This document shows, in pieces, positions 28,601 through 35,529 of a stretch of DNA of 64,000 nt. The stretch is from Acinetobacter amyesii (lineage in GTDB: Bacteria; Pseudomonadota; Gammaproteobacteria; Pseudomonadales; Moraxellaceae), in contig NZ_MVKX01000004.1 of NCBI RefSeq assembly GCF_002018365.1, positions 62,001-126,000 of the forward strand. The letters are read 5' to 3'. A program made the position numbers and the translations under genes. Under the pieces are notes generated by a model. It was not told the DNA's origin, did not search any database, and saw only the letters and a program-made list of their open reading frames with translations. Positions within the stretch are counted from its first letter, which is position 1. Every line of letters starts with the position of its first letter.

Positions 28601-29643
28601 TTAGTACCCGGCTCACCATTACCTGTGACATGTTCACCATCATCGGTGATCACCACATCTGTAGGCGCTTCAGGTTTGGTCGTATCTTTACCACCTGTCA
28701 CTGTAGTTGGATCAGAAGTATTTCCAGCTGCATCTTTTGCTGTCACTTGGGCTGTTTCACCATCGGTCACTGCAGGCGATACAGGGATTTCAAACTCACC
28801 TAAACTATTTGCAGTACCTGAACCAATTAATTTGCCATTTTCATCACGAACTTCAACTTTTGCACCCGGCTCAGTTTTACCCGTTACTACCGTTCCATCT
28901 GCATTTAATGTTGCATTAGGTGCATCGGGCTTGGTCGTATCTTTTGCAGTCGCTTCTGTCGGTTCTGACTCATTGCCTGCATTATCTGTCACAGTCACAT
29001 CAACAGTTTCACCATTGGTTAATGGATCTTTAAGTTCAACATCAAAGTTCCCTGATGAATCCACTGTGCCTGTGCCAATGACTTTGCCATCTTGATCTTT
29101 CACCTCTACCGTAGTACCCGGCTCACCTTTACCTGTGACATGTTCACCATCATCGGTGATCACCACATCTTTAGGCGCGTCCGGTTTAGTCGTATCCTTA
29201 GAACCACCAGAAGAATCAGATCCACCACCAATAGCTGCACCCAATAAACCAGCGCCACCAGCTCCCGCAATCCAAGGTAAAATTACACCCGTCAAAGAAT
29301 CGTTATAAAGCAGCGGTTCAATTTCATCTAAAGGCTGATACTGAATAACATCCGCAATATCACCATTTGCTGTTGTAAATTTTGCCCAATACAATGTGCC
29401 GTCTTCATCCTCAAACACCAAACTATTATCTGGTGTCGCCTCACTAAAATAGTTTTGTACAGTAATCACTTCCCCATTTTTTAAGGTGATTATTGCGTCA
29501 GCACCATTCTTTGTAATTGAAGCAACATCCTCTTTCGGGATTTTGACGACGATGACAGAATTTTCTATAAGCCCCACTTGATTGGATTCAACTTGATCCA
29601 AAACTTTATGACTTTCTTTAGAAATGACAGAAATTTGCGGCAT
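19681..29643 (-). CDS. Giant Bap-family surface adhesin, type I secreted
   Basis: A 3320-residue repetitive adhesin predicted to be exported by a type I system and to promote biofilm formation. Residues 1-110 are a BapA-type N-terminal domain, followed by a hydrophobic Gly/Ala stretch (TGVILPWIAGAGGAG). Nine tandem 85-residue Ig-like repeats (150-914) and several unique Ig-like domains come next. Then follow five 96-residue repeats (STAPKATITIADNG type), more unique domains, four repeats of about 79 residues and three distal repeats. The C-terminal part has two larger BapA-type modules and a secretion domain with GSVGNDEITSTAGNDQF (RTX-like). There is no N-terminal signal peptide. Length and ends resemble Acinetobacter Bap-like protein BLP1; that identity is inference. 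GAGG precedes the ATG. No secretion genes are adjacent. Confidence 0.93.
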   Translation of the reverse strand: MPQISVISKESHKVLDQVESNQVGLIENSVIVVKIPKEDVASITKNGADAIITLKNGEVITVQNYFSEATPDNSLVFEDEDGTLYWAKFTTANGDIADVIQYQPLDEIEPLLYNDSLTGVILPWIAGAGGAGLLGAAIGGGSDSSGGSKDTTKPDAPKDVVITDDGEHVTGKGEPGTTVEVKDQDGKVIGTGTVDSSGNFDVELKDPLTNGETVDVTVTDNAGNESEPTEATAKDTTKPDAPNATLNADGTVVTGKTEPGAKVEVRDENGKLIGSGTANSLGEFEIPVSPAVTDGETAQVTAKDAAGNTSDPTTVTGGKDTTKPEAPTDVVITDDGEHVTGNGEPGTKVEVKDQDGKVIGTGKVDSSGNFDVELKDPLTNGETVEVTVTDKAGNVSEPTEATAKDTTKPDAPNATLNADGTVVTGKTEPGAKVEVRDENGKLIGSGTANSLGEFEIPVLPAVTDGETAKVTAKDAAGNTSDPTTVTGGKDTLKPASPDATLNADGTVVTGKTEPDAKVEVRDENGKLIGSGTANSLGEFEIPVSPAVTDGETAKVTAKDAAGNTSDPTTVTGGKDTLKPASPDATLNEDGTAVTGKTEPGAKVEVRDENGKLIGSGTANSLGEFEISVSPAVTDGETAQVTAKDAAGNTSDPTTVTGGKDTTKPDAPKDVVITDDGEHVTGKGEPGTTVEVKDQDGKVIGTGTVDSSGNFDVELKDPLTNGETVDVTVTDKSGNKSEPTEATAKDTTKPDAPNATLNEDGTTVTGKTEPGTKVEVRDENGKLIGSGNANSLGEFEITVSPAVTDGETAKVTAKDAAGNTSDPTTVTGGKDTLKPASPDATLNADGTAVTGKTEPGAKVEVRDENGKLIGSGTANSLGEFEIPVSPAVTDGETAQVTAKDAAGNTSDPTTVIGAKDTINPEISIEDTTLTQDSMPSFKGKTEAGTDVSVVIRDSKGEIVNQGKAEVIGDQWSYRADKTLIDGEYSVEAIATDAAGNTGRATDTSFTIDATAPIVTIDDFKEPNFTGTVNEDANIQIQVQDSNGKDIAGTTTVKDGTWTFTPDSPVAEADYTVTVTATDAAGNQQTETGTVNTTLPTVDIDDLFGTSNFAAAFSRVSTLSVPTNVPQTNQTKPTFSGTSTKSVEVTVYLRDANNKVIDSGLAKLDTATGKWTYTPANELLEGYYVLEAVSKDAAGNISSPASKTFVIDITDPVIEIQNAVLTNDVTPDVKGKTEIGSTVTVTVKKPNGDVVETGTATVDAKGDWSYSVKANLTDGAYQVTANAKDKAGNISDDVKTQVTVDSSAPKATITIADNGDVKISFSEKVVGFDADDVQITGGKLKDLAQQADGSWTAKVVANGNDGSVATVKLDIAAGSYSDAAGNAGQSATASHSVASIDSTAPKATITIADNGDVKISFSEKVVGFDADDIQVTGGKLKDLAQQADGSWAAKVVANGNDGSEATVKLDIAAGSYSDAAGNAGQAATASHSVASVDSTAPTATITIADNGDVKISFSEKVVGFDADDVQVTGGKLIDLAQQADGSWTAKVVANGTDGSAATVKLDIAAGSYSDAAGNAGQSATASHSVASIDSTAPKATITIADNGDVKISFSEKVVGFDADDVQVTGGKLNDLAQQADGSWTAKVVANGDDGSAATVKLDIAAGSYSDAAGNAGQAATASHSVASIDSTAPTATITIADNGDVKISFSEKVIGFDADDVQVTGGKLNDLAQQTDGSWTAKVVANGNDGSAATVKLDIAAGSYSDAAGNAGQAATASHSVASVDSTAPTITIDDLIITNDQTPTISGETEPGASVYVYIKDFAGVVKFEGQASVFADGAWTFTPPRNLDDGEYKAVAIAMDKAGNTAEANDGFEIDTTPPTVDIDDFDFFAAPAVAPLATFAMRATTLSTPSIPQTNNNKQTFSGTSSKSTEVQINIYDAENKLLDSGLAKLDTATGKWTYTPSVALPEGLLTLEAISKDIAGNISAPSTKQFIVDTIPPLIEIHDVDVITDPSPSFSGKTEKGVTVTVNVKDQLGNVVETGQALVDAQGNWSYQATSNLTNGLYHIEAIAKDAAGNSSQKATTSTTIDSTADVSIDVQANADGSATVTGKTEPGASVEITTPDGQTYPASVDANGQFIATIPSPASEGTYTATATDQAGNQGSATADLDDQIAPQIADLEVDANTDGSATVTGKTEPGASVEITTPDGQTYPASVDANGQFTATIPSPAAEGTYTAIATDQAGNQGSATADLDDQVAPQIADLEVQANADGSATVTGKTEPVASVKITTPDGQTYPATVDANGQFTATIPTPAAEGTYTATATDQAGNQGSATAELDDQVAPQIDDFKVTSNPDGSATITGKTESGAKVSITDPQGKDIDVTVDANGHFIAQVPATAAEGTYTATATDQAGNQGYASDDLMDATMPVIPTAEVNQKDGSTVFGKAQPGSEVTVYASDAKQKLGTAVADANGTYSVQLQPALVDGEQVKVTAKDAGGESAAITAQAPDLFAPDAPTAKVNATGSAVEGVTEAFAIVTVYGGSKGTTPLGTATADANGHYQIALVPALVDGEQVKVTAKDAGGESLATPALAPDLYAPATPFAALDSQGAVVTGHAEAGSDITVYAADAKTILGTAIADLEGNFKVVLQPAVTDGQHILVTAKDDGGESAPQELIAPTVSIHAADNLVNANINFEYPVEEVRTNKLFNVFDLINIGSKVHTGYFSIGDQEVGEATISVHTGSLINLFDKAEMRLFVKNADGSWKLIASNKDYGLLDFIGIFGEETAVRAKNLQSGEYKFEFVGGSAIGLATSVSANLSLKVFDTSVEPEVSHVEEAKGNVITDHDALYGQDTVPAGSIVNSINGQLINGTTIIKGNYGTLTIHQDGSYIYKPKADVTAIGKAEVFSYSVVDPVSGKASSADLIIHIGTQSDLALNWNAAEPKDHASTVVATNNVDMIGFDASNTVSTGNSSSISYSWSIGFGGTKAGSTKITVADGTVENIKVDFGSSQLVSLLGNTTINVYDEKGKLVATSGASTVVDVIGLLPNGNSVTVTGLKAGTYTIQAVTNKGISLGGSVSAVISRSIIDLDSFTVKSAANAATKGNLLTDNDGFGVDTVASKYTDLYVSNDGGLTFTQVSSTGTTITAKYGEMVVKSDGSYTYTLKDTNLTSGAAEQFTYKLVAPNGDISAATLTIKAGVNFTGSVGNDEITSTAGNDQFTTKAGIDTVIYKVLDQADATGGNGHDTWNDFNASEGDKVNIKALLQGQNVNQSNIDQFVSVKSDGKGNTVISIDRDGTGSKFGDKVELLTLKNTDVTLQDLIDHNQLLY
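24307..25746 (-). repeat. Five tandem 288-bp repeats in the adhesin gene
   Basis: Five consecutive copies of a 96-codon unit starting at the (S)STAP motif, each with ADNGDVKISFSEKV and DAAGNAGQ. Copies differ by a few residues (for example GGKLKD, GGKLID, GGKLND). DNA identity is high, so copy number can change by recombination and short-read assembly may collapse it. Confidence 0.93.
26902..29196 (-). repeat. Nine tandem 255-bp repeats in the adhesin gene
   Basis: Nine 85-codon units near the N-terminus, in three subtypes. DTTKPDAPKDVVITDDG type (three copies: 1, 3, 7), DTTKPDAPNATLN type (copies 2, 4, 8) and DTLKPASPDATLN type (copies 5, 6, 9). The order suggests duplication of multi-unit blocks. 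The strong codon bias of these repeats keeps an antisense frame open for 326 codons, which I do not regard as a gene. Confidence 0.93.
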
Positions 29644-29849
29644 AGGTAAAACCTCATTTATTTGTATTAGGGCCGTTTTTATGTTTTTTAGTTTTGTAAT
29701 GAATTGTTGGTACTTAATAATTTCTTTAATTACAACTCATTAAAAACGAATTTTTAATTGTGTGCGTTATATCACGCTTTGTATTTATTTTGCACAATTG
29801 CTTGAATATTGTATTATTTTTATCAATAGGCTCAGATTTTAGATCCATC

Positions 29850-29855
29850 TTTATA
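29850..29855 (-). promoter_or_regulatory. Candidate -10 element of the adhesin promoter
   Basis: On the minus strand TATAAA (in ACTTGTATAAAG) lies about 207 bp upstream of the adhesin ATG. A TSS six to seven bases downstream would place the CRP-like site centre near -42 to -45, an activator position. The -35 is weak, as expected for an activated promoter. Confidence 0.4.
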
Positions 29856-29879
29856 CAAGTAATAACAAACACTTATTTA

Positions 29880-29895
29880 TGTGATGCAAGTCACA
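29880..29895. promoter_or_regulatory. CRP/Vfr-type operator upstream of the adhesin
   Basis: TGTGATGCAAGTCACA is a perfect TGTGA-N6-TCACA palindrome, the consensus for CRP-family regulators including Vfr. It sits upstream of the candidate -10 at an activating distance. Binding is inferred from sequence alone. Confidence 0.6.
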
Positions 29896-29964
29896 ATAAT
29901 ACCGATGAATGACCAGTCATAAATTCCCACATTTTGATGTTTCATGATGGAACACAACTAGAAA

Positions 29965-29997
29965 TAAAAAAGGAAATGCCCTCGCATTTCCTTTTTT
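29965..29997. terminator. Intrinsic terminator after the CPA1 antiporter
   Basis: AAGGAAATGC-CCTC-GCATTTCCTT is a perfect ten-pair stem with A and T runs on either side. It ends the minus-strand antiporter gene 18 bp past its stop and separates it from the adhesin promoter. Confidence 0.92.
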
Positions 29998-30015
29998 AAG
30001 TCAAACAAATCAGTT

Positions 30016-31515
30016 TTAGAAGTTTTCGGGGTTCTCCAAACGACGAACTTCTTGTACTTTTTCTGGGTTATGCACCGCAGCTACACCATCATCCGCTTTG
30101 GTATCTATTAACGCTTCTGGGTTATAAACCGTAATCGTTTCATTACCATGGATATCTTCACCCACAATATATTGGAAGCCCTTTTTATTCATTTTATGGC
30201 ACATTCTTTGGTACCAACCTTTGAAGCCTTTGGTTTCTTCATTCGGATTGTAATAAAAAGCATTCATCACAGCAGGTAAACCTAGTCCACACACGAGGCC
30301 CGACATTAATACTGCGATAAATGTATATCCAATCAAAATACTACTGTATTCACTAAGTTCAGGAATATTGGCAACTGCAAGGATTAAGGCCAATGAAATG
30401 CCTCCACGAACCCCACCCCACGATAAAATCGCAAGACTACCGTTATAGCTTTTTTTGCGGAAACTCGGGAAAAATGCGAAGGATAAATAGTTTGCTGCAA
30501 AGCGCGATGCATGCAAAATAATAAACGCCACCATACCGCCTAAAATCAAGCTGATACTTAAATCTAAGATAAATAATTCAAGACCGATCAGGGTAAATAA
30601 GAAGGAGTTGATGATCCCTTCCACGGTATGCCAGAAATGATTGACTTCCCGAATTTCACGATCCTGAAGGATTTCTTTCCACTTATTCCCAACAATCAAA
30701 CCACCAATGACGCATGCAATTGGTGCTGATGCATGTGCGAATAAAGCGACTAGATAAGAACCACTTGCCAATAAAGCTGTGGTTAAAATCAAGGATTCCA
30801 TTTCATGTTTACCGCGGAGTAAACGTAAAATCCCTAAACCAAATGCCCAACCAATAATGACTGCAACAACAATTTCATATAACAGTGTTTCAAGCGTACC
30901 AATGACAGTAAAATGTTCACCTTGCAAGACATTGAGTAAGGTCATAAACACGGCAATACACATGGCATCATTAAAGAGCGATTCGCCTTCTAATTTCACC
31001 ATCAAATGATGTGGTGCACGCACCGAACTTAGTACACCTTTAACCCCAATCGGGTCGGTCGCACCTAGAGCTGCACCTAATAACAATAACACCAATAAAT
31101 CAACATGATGACCAATTAAGAACTGATAACCATACAGGGCAACACCAAAAAATACCGCACAAAGCACCAAGGCAATACTGGCCAAAATACTGATTGGTTT
31201 CCAATGCAAACGTAAATCTGAAACTTTAAATTTCAAGGCAGATGAGGTCAAAATAAAACAAATCACGCCATTAATTAAAAAGTCATAAAAGTCGATATGG
31301 CGAACGGCCTCTTCAATATTGTGCAAATTAATCGTCACAAATTGATTGCCATTGAGCAGACTTGCGCCCCATTGCAAAATAAAGACAAAAATTGCAGAAA
31401 CAATGGGAACACCTATGGCTTGTGGAAAGCCCAAGATACGTTTATTAAAAATCGTGGTTGCAATCGAAAGTGCAAAAATAACGGTAAAAACCTGTAGAAA
31501 AAAATAATTTCCCAT
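30016..31515 (-). CDS. CPA1-family Na+/H+ antiporter
   Basis: A 499-residue inner-membrane antiporter of the NhaP/CPA1 type, exchanging Na+ (or K+) for H+. About twelve hydrophobic segments occupy residues 1-415, followed by a hydrophilic cytoplasmic tail of about 80 residues. Family motifs are GAALGATDPIGVKG and KLEGESLFNDAMCI, containing the ion-binding Asp residues, and WGGVRGGISLALIL. It is monocistronic with its own terminator. A 23-bp palindrome lies 60 bp upstream and could be an operator. Confidence 0.92.
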   Translation of the reverse strand: MGNYFFLQVFTVIFALSIATTIFNKRILGFPQAIGVPIVSAIFVFILQWGASLLNGNQFVTINLHNIEEAVRHIDFYDFLINGVICFILTSSALKFKVSDLRLHWKPISILASIALVLCAVFFGVALYGYQFLIGHHVDLLVLLLLGAALGATDPIGVKGVLSSVRAPHHLMVKLEGESLFNDAMCIAVFMTLLNVLQGEHFTVIGTLETLLYEIVVAVIIGWAFGLGILRLLRGKHEMESLILTTALLASGSYLVALFAHASAPIACVIGGLIVGNKWKEILQDREIREVNHFWHTVEGIINSFLFTLIGLELFILDLSISLILGGMVAFIILHASRFAANYLSFAFFPSFRKKSYNGSLAILSWGGVRGGISLALILAVANIPELSEYSSILIGYTFIAVLMSGLVCGLGLPAVMNAFYYNPNEETKGFKGWYQRMCHKMNKKGFQYIVGEDIHGNETITVYNPEALIDTKADDGVAAVHNPEKVQEVRRLENPENF

Positions 31516-31574
31516 TTCGTTCCCAATTTTGGTGCTGTGTCGCCTACAGAGTGAGATATAGGTATTTTGAAAAT

Positions 31575-31597
31575 AAATACTAAATTATTTAGTATTT
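31575..31597. promoter_or_regulatory. Perfect 23-bp palindrome upstream of the antiporter
   Basis: Two 11-base arms, AAATACTAAAT and ATTTAGTATTT, flank a single central T. It is flanked by repeated TTTGAAAATAAA-like sequence. It lies 60 bp upstream of the antiporter ATG and about 125 bp from the divergent gene, a typical place for a dimeric repressor. Confidence 0.45.
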
Positions 31598-31722
31598 GAA
31601 AATAAAATATTTTAACGAATTTTATCTAAATTCCGTGTATCAATTCAGTTTTTTTCACATCTTTTATCAAGATCATTTAACATAGCGAGCCTGCATAGAT
31701 TTTATGCATTTTCATCATCTAC

Positions 31723-32292
31723 ATGATTTCTCCTATGCATCAGACTATTAAAACTGTTTTTCGACTCTTTTTCGCTGCGGTGATTTTTATCATTACGGCG
31801 GCCCTGATCCTCACTTGCTATAGCAAGACACAGGAAATTTTACGTGCTGAGCACTATTTTAGTCAGGCAAAAACCATCTCACTGGATTCAACGCCCAAAG
31901 AACAATTGGTTTTGGTCTCCAATAATGAATCACCCGATCGTGCGATATTTATCATGCTGGCGAATAATGGTTATCTTGCCAAAATGAATTGTGAAAACTA
32001 TGCACAAGATATTTGTCTCGATGAATTTAATCAGCAACACACCCGACAAATTCAACACCTCGATTTACTGAAAATCGGACAATTTCAATATATCCAAAAT
32101 GTGAGTTTCACCAATAGCCGCACTGGACAAAAACAACAATTACGCTATAGCGATGCCCAATTAAAACAGTTCTATCAAAACGATATTTCAGGCCTTAAAT
32201 ATACTGTTTTTGGCGTGGCTTTATTTGCATTTGCCGCATTGTATGTCAGCTATCGTATTATTCGAAACTTCAAATCCTTTCTCAACAAATAA
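31723..32292 (+). CDS. Uncharacterised two-helix membrane protein
   Basis: A 189-residue protein with one transmembrane helix near each end (about residues 12-30 and 160-178) and a hydrophilic, probably periplasmic, domain between. Two Cys residues (KMNCENY and DICLDE), eleven residues apart, could form a disulfide. No family recognised. An in-frame ATG four codons in (31735) is an equally likely start; neither has a clear Shine-Dalgarno sequence. It is divergent from the antiporter and ends at a bidirectional terminator. The helix-domain-helix layout resembles sensor input regions, but no signalling domain follows. Confidence 0.65.
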   Translation: MISPMHQTIKTVFRLFFAAVIFIITAALILTCYSKTQEILRAEHYFSQAKTISLDSTPKEQLVLVSNNESPDRAIFIMLANNGYLAKMNCENYAQDICLDEFNQQHTRQIQHLDLLKIGQFQYIQNVSFTNSRTGQKQQLRYSDAQLKQFYQNDISGLKYTVFGVALFAFAALYVSYRIIRNFKSFLNK

Positions 32293-32312
32293 GCTTCAAT
32301 CTATTTTTCAAT

Positions 32313-32348
32313 GAAAAAAAGAGGATGTTTACATCCTCCTTTTTTTTG
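32313..32348. terminator. Bidirectional terminator between convergent genes
   Basis: GAGGATG-TTTA-CATCCTC, a perfect seven-pair stem with A7 before and T8 after, sits between the membrane protein gene and the zinc metallopeptidase gene. Confidence 0.92.
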
Positions 32349-32350
32349 TT

Positions 32351-33256
32351 TTAAATGGCTTGGTTAAAGGTATCACAGCTATTGATATTGCCTGATTTCA
32401 ACCCTGTCTGGAACCATTTCATACGTTGCTCACTGGTTCCGTGCGTGAAGCTATCTGGGACCACTTGCCCAGTTGCACTTTTCTGTAAATAGTCATCACC
32501 AATCTTATGTGCAGCGTCCATCGCTTCTTCTACATCACCCTGCTCTAAAAATTGGGTACGCTGTTGATTATGATGCGCCCAAATACCCGCAAAGCAGTCT
32601 GCTTGTAGTTCTTGCATGACCGAATAACGATTACCTTCAGCTTTAGACGCTTGCGCACGCGCCTGCTGAACTTGCTCAGAAATGCCTAAAATCGTTTGGA
32701 TATGATGTCCAACTTCATGGGCAACCACATAGGCTTGCGCAAAATCACCCGCCTGATCTTGACGGCTCAATTCAGTTTGATTTTGTTCACCCGTGATGCC
32801 CATTTGCGTACGCATATCTTTAAAGAATGCAGTATCAATATAGACCTTTTGATCTGCTGGGCAATAAAACGGCCCCATCGCAGCTTGTGCTGTACCACAA
32901 CCCGAGTTGACCACACCATTAAACATGACCAATTTAGGCGGTTTATACTGGGCATTTAACTGTTCTTGGAAGACTTTATTCCACGTATCTTCCGTATCGG
33001 CCAAAACCGTTCCAACAAAATCCATCGCTTCTTGTTGTTCAGGTGTTGGATTATCCAGACCTTTGACTTCAGCAGTTTGACCCTGTGAAGTCACTTGTTT
33101 GGTCGCCTGATAAGCTTGCTGCGGGTCTACACCAAAAAATTTCCACGCAACAAATGCCACAACCAAACCGAGAATACTGATACCACCCGCTTTTGCACCG
33201 CCACCACCGCGACGGTCTTCTACGTTTGAACTAACTCTTCGACCTTTCCAGCGCAT
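32351..33256 (-). CDS. Neutral zinc metallopeptidase family protein (YpfJ-like)
   Basis: A 301-residue membrane-anchored protein of the putative neutral zinc metallopeptidase family. A basic Gly-rich N-terminus (MRWKGRRVSSN) precedes one transmembrane helix (GISILGLVVAFVAWKFF). The periplasmic domain carries the HExxH zinc motif VVAHEVGHHIQ and a downstream ELQADCFAGIWAH with the third ligand. AAGGAAG precedes the ATG at good spacing. It is 46 bp downstream of the DUF808 gene and may be cotranscribed with it. The physiological substrate is unknown. Confidence 0.9.
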   Translation of the reverse strand: MRWKGRRVSSNVEDRRGGGGAKAGGISILGLVVAFVAWKFFGVDPQQAYQATKQVTSQGQTAEVKGLDNPTPEQQEAMDFVGTVLADTEDTWNKVFQEQLNAQYKPPKLVMFNGVVNSGCGTAQAAMGPFYCPADQKVYIDTAFFKDMRTQMGITGEQNQTELSRQDQAGDFAQAYVVAHEVGHHIQTILGISEQVQQARAQASKAEGNRYSVMQELQADCFAGIWAHHNQQRTQFLEQGDVEEAMDAAHKIGDDYLQKSATGQVVPDSFTHGTSEQRMKWFQTGLKSGNINSCDTFNQAI

Positions 33257-33302
33257 AGTGATCTTCCTTATATAAAATAGTTGATATCCGTGCGTTTACA
33301 GA

Positions 33303-34229
33303 TTAATCCTTTTGCGACTTCGGCCATACTTTTTGGATTAAAGATACGACGCACAGCACGATTAAACCTGCAATAAAACCTGTCACTAAATTAATTAAAG
33401 TCGGTGTTAATGCACCCACAATACTGCCAACTGTAGGAATATGTTCTGCATAATCCACAGAGCCTTCAATAAAATGGTGTAGTAAAGGCACACCATGGGT
33501 AATGATGCCACCACCCACTAAAAACATGGCAATCGTACCTACAATGGTTAATGTCTTCATCAACTTAGGTGCAAATGCCAACAAACCTTGTCCAATGGTC
33601 TTTTTGAATTGTGATGTTTGTTGAGTGAGGTAAAGTCCTAAGTCATCAATTTTGACAATCATCGCGACAAAACCATAAACACCAACGGTCATTATAATTG
33701 CAATCACCGAAAGCACCATGACCTTAGTCCCAAATGCCGCAGTTGCAACCGTACCCAATGAAATCACCACAATTTCAGCAGATAAAATAAAATCGGTCCG
33801 GATGGCACCTTTGACTTTTTCTTTTTCAAAAGTCACCAAATCCGTTTCAATATGGGTCATCTCTTCACGAGCAACTTCTTCTGTTTTGGCTTTTTTATGA
33901 TGCAAACTATGCAGGACTTTTTCCACACCCTCATAGCACAAAAACAAACCACCAATCATCAAAAGCGGTGTAATCAGCCAAGGTGCAACCACACTGATCA
34001 ATAAAGCAGCCGGAACTAAAATTAATTTATTAACAAAAGAACCCTTGGCCACAGACCAAACAACTGGAAGTTCACGATCCGAACGGACACCACTGACTTG
34101 TTGCGCATTCAGTGCTAAATCATCTCCAAGGACACCCGCTGTTTTTTTGGCTGCCATCTTACTCATGACAGCAACGTCATCCAGCACAGTTGCAATATCA
34201 TCAAGTAAGATTAATAAGCTACTCGCCAT
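33303..34229 (-). CDS. DUF808 family inner-membrane protein (YedI-like)
   Basis: A 308-residue integral membrane protein of the DUF808/YedI family. The family N-terminus [20 protein letters not shown] is intact, followed by about six hydrophobic segments and a charged cytoplasmic loop ([15 protein letters not shown]). Function is unknown in all bacteria I am aware of. AAAGGAT precedes the ATG. It is divergent from trpS and upstream of the zinc metallopeptidase gene. Confidence 0.9.
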   Translation of the reverse strand: MASSLLILLDDIATVLDDVAVMSKMAAKKTAGVLGDDLALNAQQVSGVRSDRELPVVWSVAKGSFVNKLILVPAALLISVVAPWLITPLLMIGGLFLCYEGVEKVLHSLHHKKAKTEEVAREEMTHIETDLVTFEKEKVKGAIRTDFILSAEIVVISLGTVATAAFGTKVMVLSVIAIIMTVGVYGFVAMIVKIDDLGLYLTQQTSQFKKTIGQGLLAFAPKLMKTLTIVGTIAMFLVGGGIITHGVPLLHHFIEGSVDYAEHIPTVGSIVGALTPTLINLVTGFIAGLIVLCVVSLIQKVWPKSQKD

Positions 34230-34431
34230 TATTTTTATCCTTTAGGCATTTTTTAATATTCTAATTCTATTTAACGCTAAAATTGTATTTAGTTTTTTAA
34301 TAATTAACAAAATATTCACCCATTTTTCAGTCAATTGTGCTGTGTCAGTAACAATCAAAAATAGAATGCCGTACAATGGGGACATTCTTTGAAAATCAGC
34401 CGTAGCTTTGACTACCACTTTGGAACAGATA

Positions 34432-35445
34432 ATGAGTACTCAAGATAATCGTCCAGTGATTTTGACTGGCGACCGTCCGACTGGACAATTACATTTAGGT
34501 CATTTTGTAGGTTCTTTACGTTCACGTGTAGGTTTACAAGATTCGCATCATCAACATCTCCTTTTAGCTGATGCTCAAGCCTTAACTGATAATGCCGATA
34601 ACTTCGAAAAAGTTCGTCGCAATATTATTGAAGTTGCAACCGATTATCTTGCTGTAGGAATTGACCCAACCAAAACCACGATTTGCGTTCAATCATGCTT
34701 ACCAGCATTGAATGAATTGACCATGTTGTATTTGAACTTTGTGACGGTTTCTCGCTTAGAGCGTAATCCAACTATCAAATCTGAGATTCAAATGCGTGGA
34801 TTTGAGCGCGACATTCCTGCAGGTTTCTTATGCTATCCAGTGGCTCAAGCTGCCGATATTACTGCGTTTAAAGCATCTGTCGTTCCAGTGGGTGAAGACC
34901 AAATTCCAATGATTGAACAAACCAATGAAATTGTTCGTCGTTTAAACCGTCAAATTGGTCGTGACGTACTTCCTGAATGTAAAGCTTTACTTTCTAATGT
35001 AGGTCGCTTACCAGGTTTTGATGGCAAAGCAAAAATGTCTAAATCTTTGGGCAATACTATTGTGCTTGACGCGACTGATAAAGATATCAAGAAAGCTGTT
35101 AATGCAATGTATACCGATCCAAATCATTTACGTATTGAAGATCCAGGTCAAGTGGAAGGTAACGTCGTATTTACTTACCTTGATGCATTCGATCCAGATA
35201 AAGAAGCTGTTGCAGACCTGAAAGAACACTATCGTCGTGGTGGCTTAGGCGATGGTACTGTGAAAAAGCGTCTTGAAGGCGTGCTAAAAGAGCTGATCGG
35301 TCCGATCCGTGAACGCCGTTTAGAATTGCAAAAAGATCCTGACTACATCATGGATATTTTAAAAACCGGTACTGATAAATGCCGTGATATTACCCAACAA
35401 ACGTTAGATGAAATTAAATCTGGACTGGGTGTTTTCCACTTCTAA
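34432..35445 (+). CDS. trpS: Tryptophanyl-tRNA synthetase
   Basis: Charges tRNA-Trp with tryptophan; class I synthetase. The HIGH-like motif is LHLGH (about residue 20) and the KMSKS motif is intact (KAKMSKSLGN). At 337 residues it matches family length. I chose the ATG at 34432 with GGAAC seven bases upstream; an in-frame TTG eight codons earlier is unlikely. It ends at a terminator and is followed by the structured RNA region. Confidence 0.97.
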   Translation: MSTQDNRPVILTGDRPTGQLHLGHFVGSLRSRVGLQDSHHQHLLLADAQALTDNADNFEKVRRNIIEVATDYLAVGIDPTKTTICVQSCLPALNELTMLYLNFVTVSRLERNPTIKSEIQMRGFERDIPAGFLCYPVAQAADITAFKASVVPVGEDQIPMIEQTNEIVRRLNRQIGRDVLPECKALLSNVGRLPGFDGKAKMSKSLGNTIVLDATDKDIKKAVNAMYTDPNHLRIEDPGQVEGNVVFTYLDAFDPDKEAVADLKEHYRRGGLGDGTVKKRLEGVLKELIGPIRERRLELQKDPDYIMDILKTGTDKCRDITQQTLDEIKSGLGVFHF

Positions 35446-35467
35446 ATTTAAAAAATTCTATAAAATT

Positions 35468-35496
35468 AAGCCTTTCCAATATGAAGGGCTTTTTTA
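35468..35496 (+). terminator. Intrinsic terminator after trpS
   Basis: AAGCCTTTC and the distal AAGGGCTT pair imperfectly around an AT-rich loop, followed by six Ts, 23 bp past the trpS stop. Confidence 0.8.
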
Positions 35497-35529
35497 TAAG
35501 CACTTTTTGTGAAGGTATTCACAAAATCT

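Noticed and set aside
24307..29196. Regular repeats that might suggest a CRISPR array
   Set aside because: The units are 255 and 288 bp, contiguous and in-frame coding repeats with no spacers; no cas genes are in the window.
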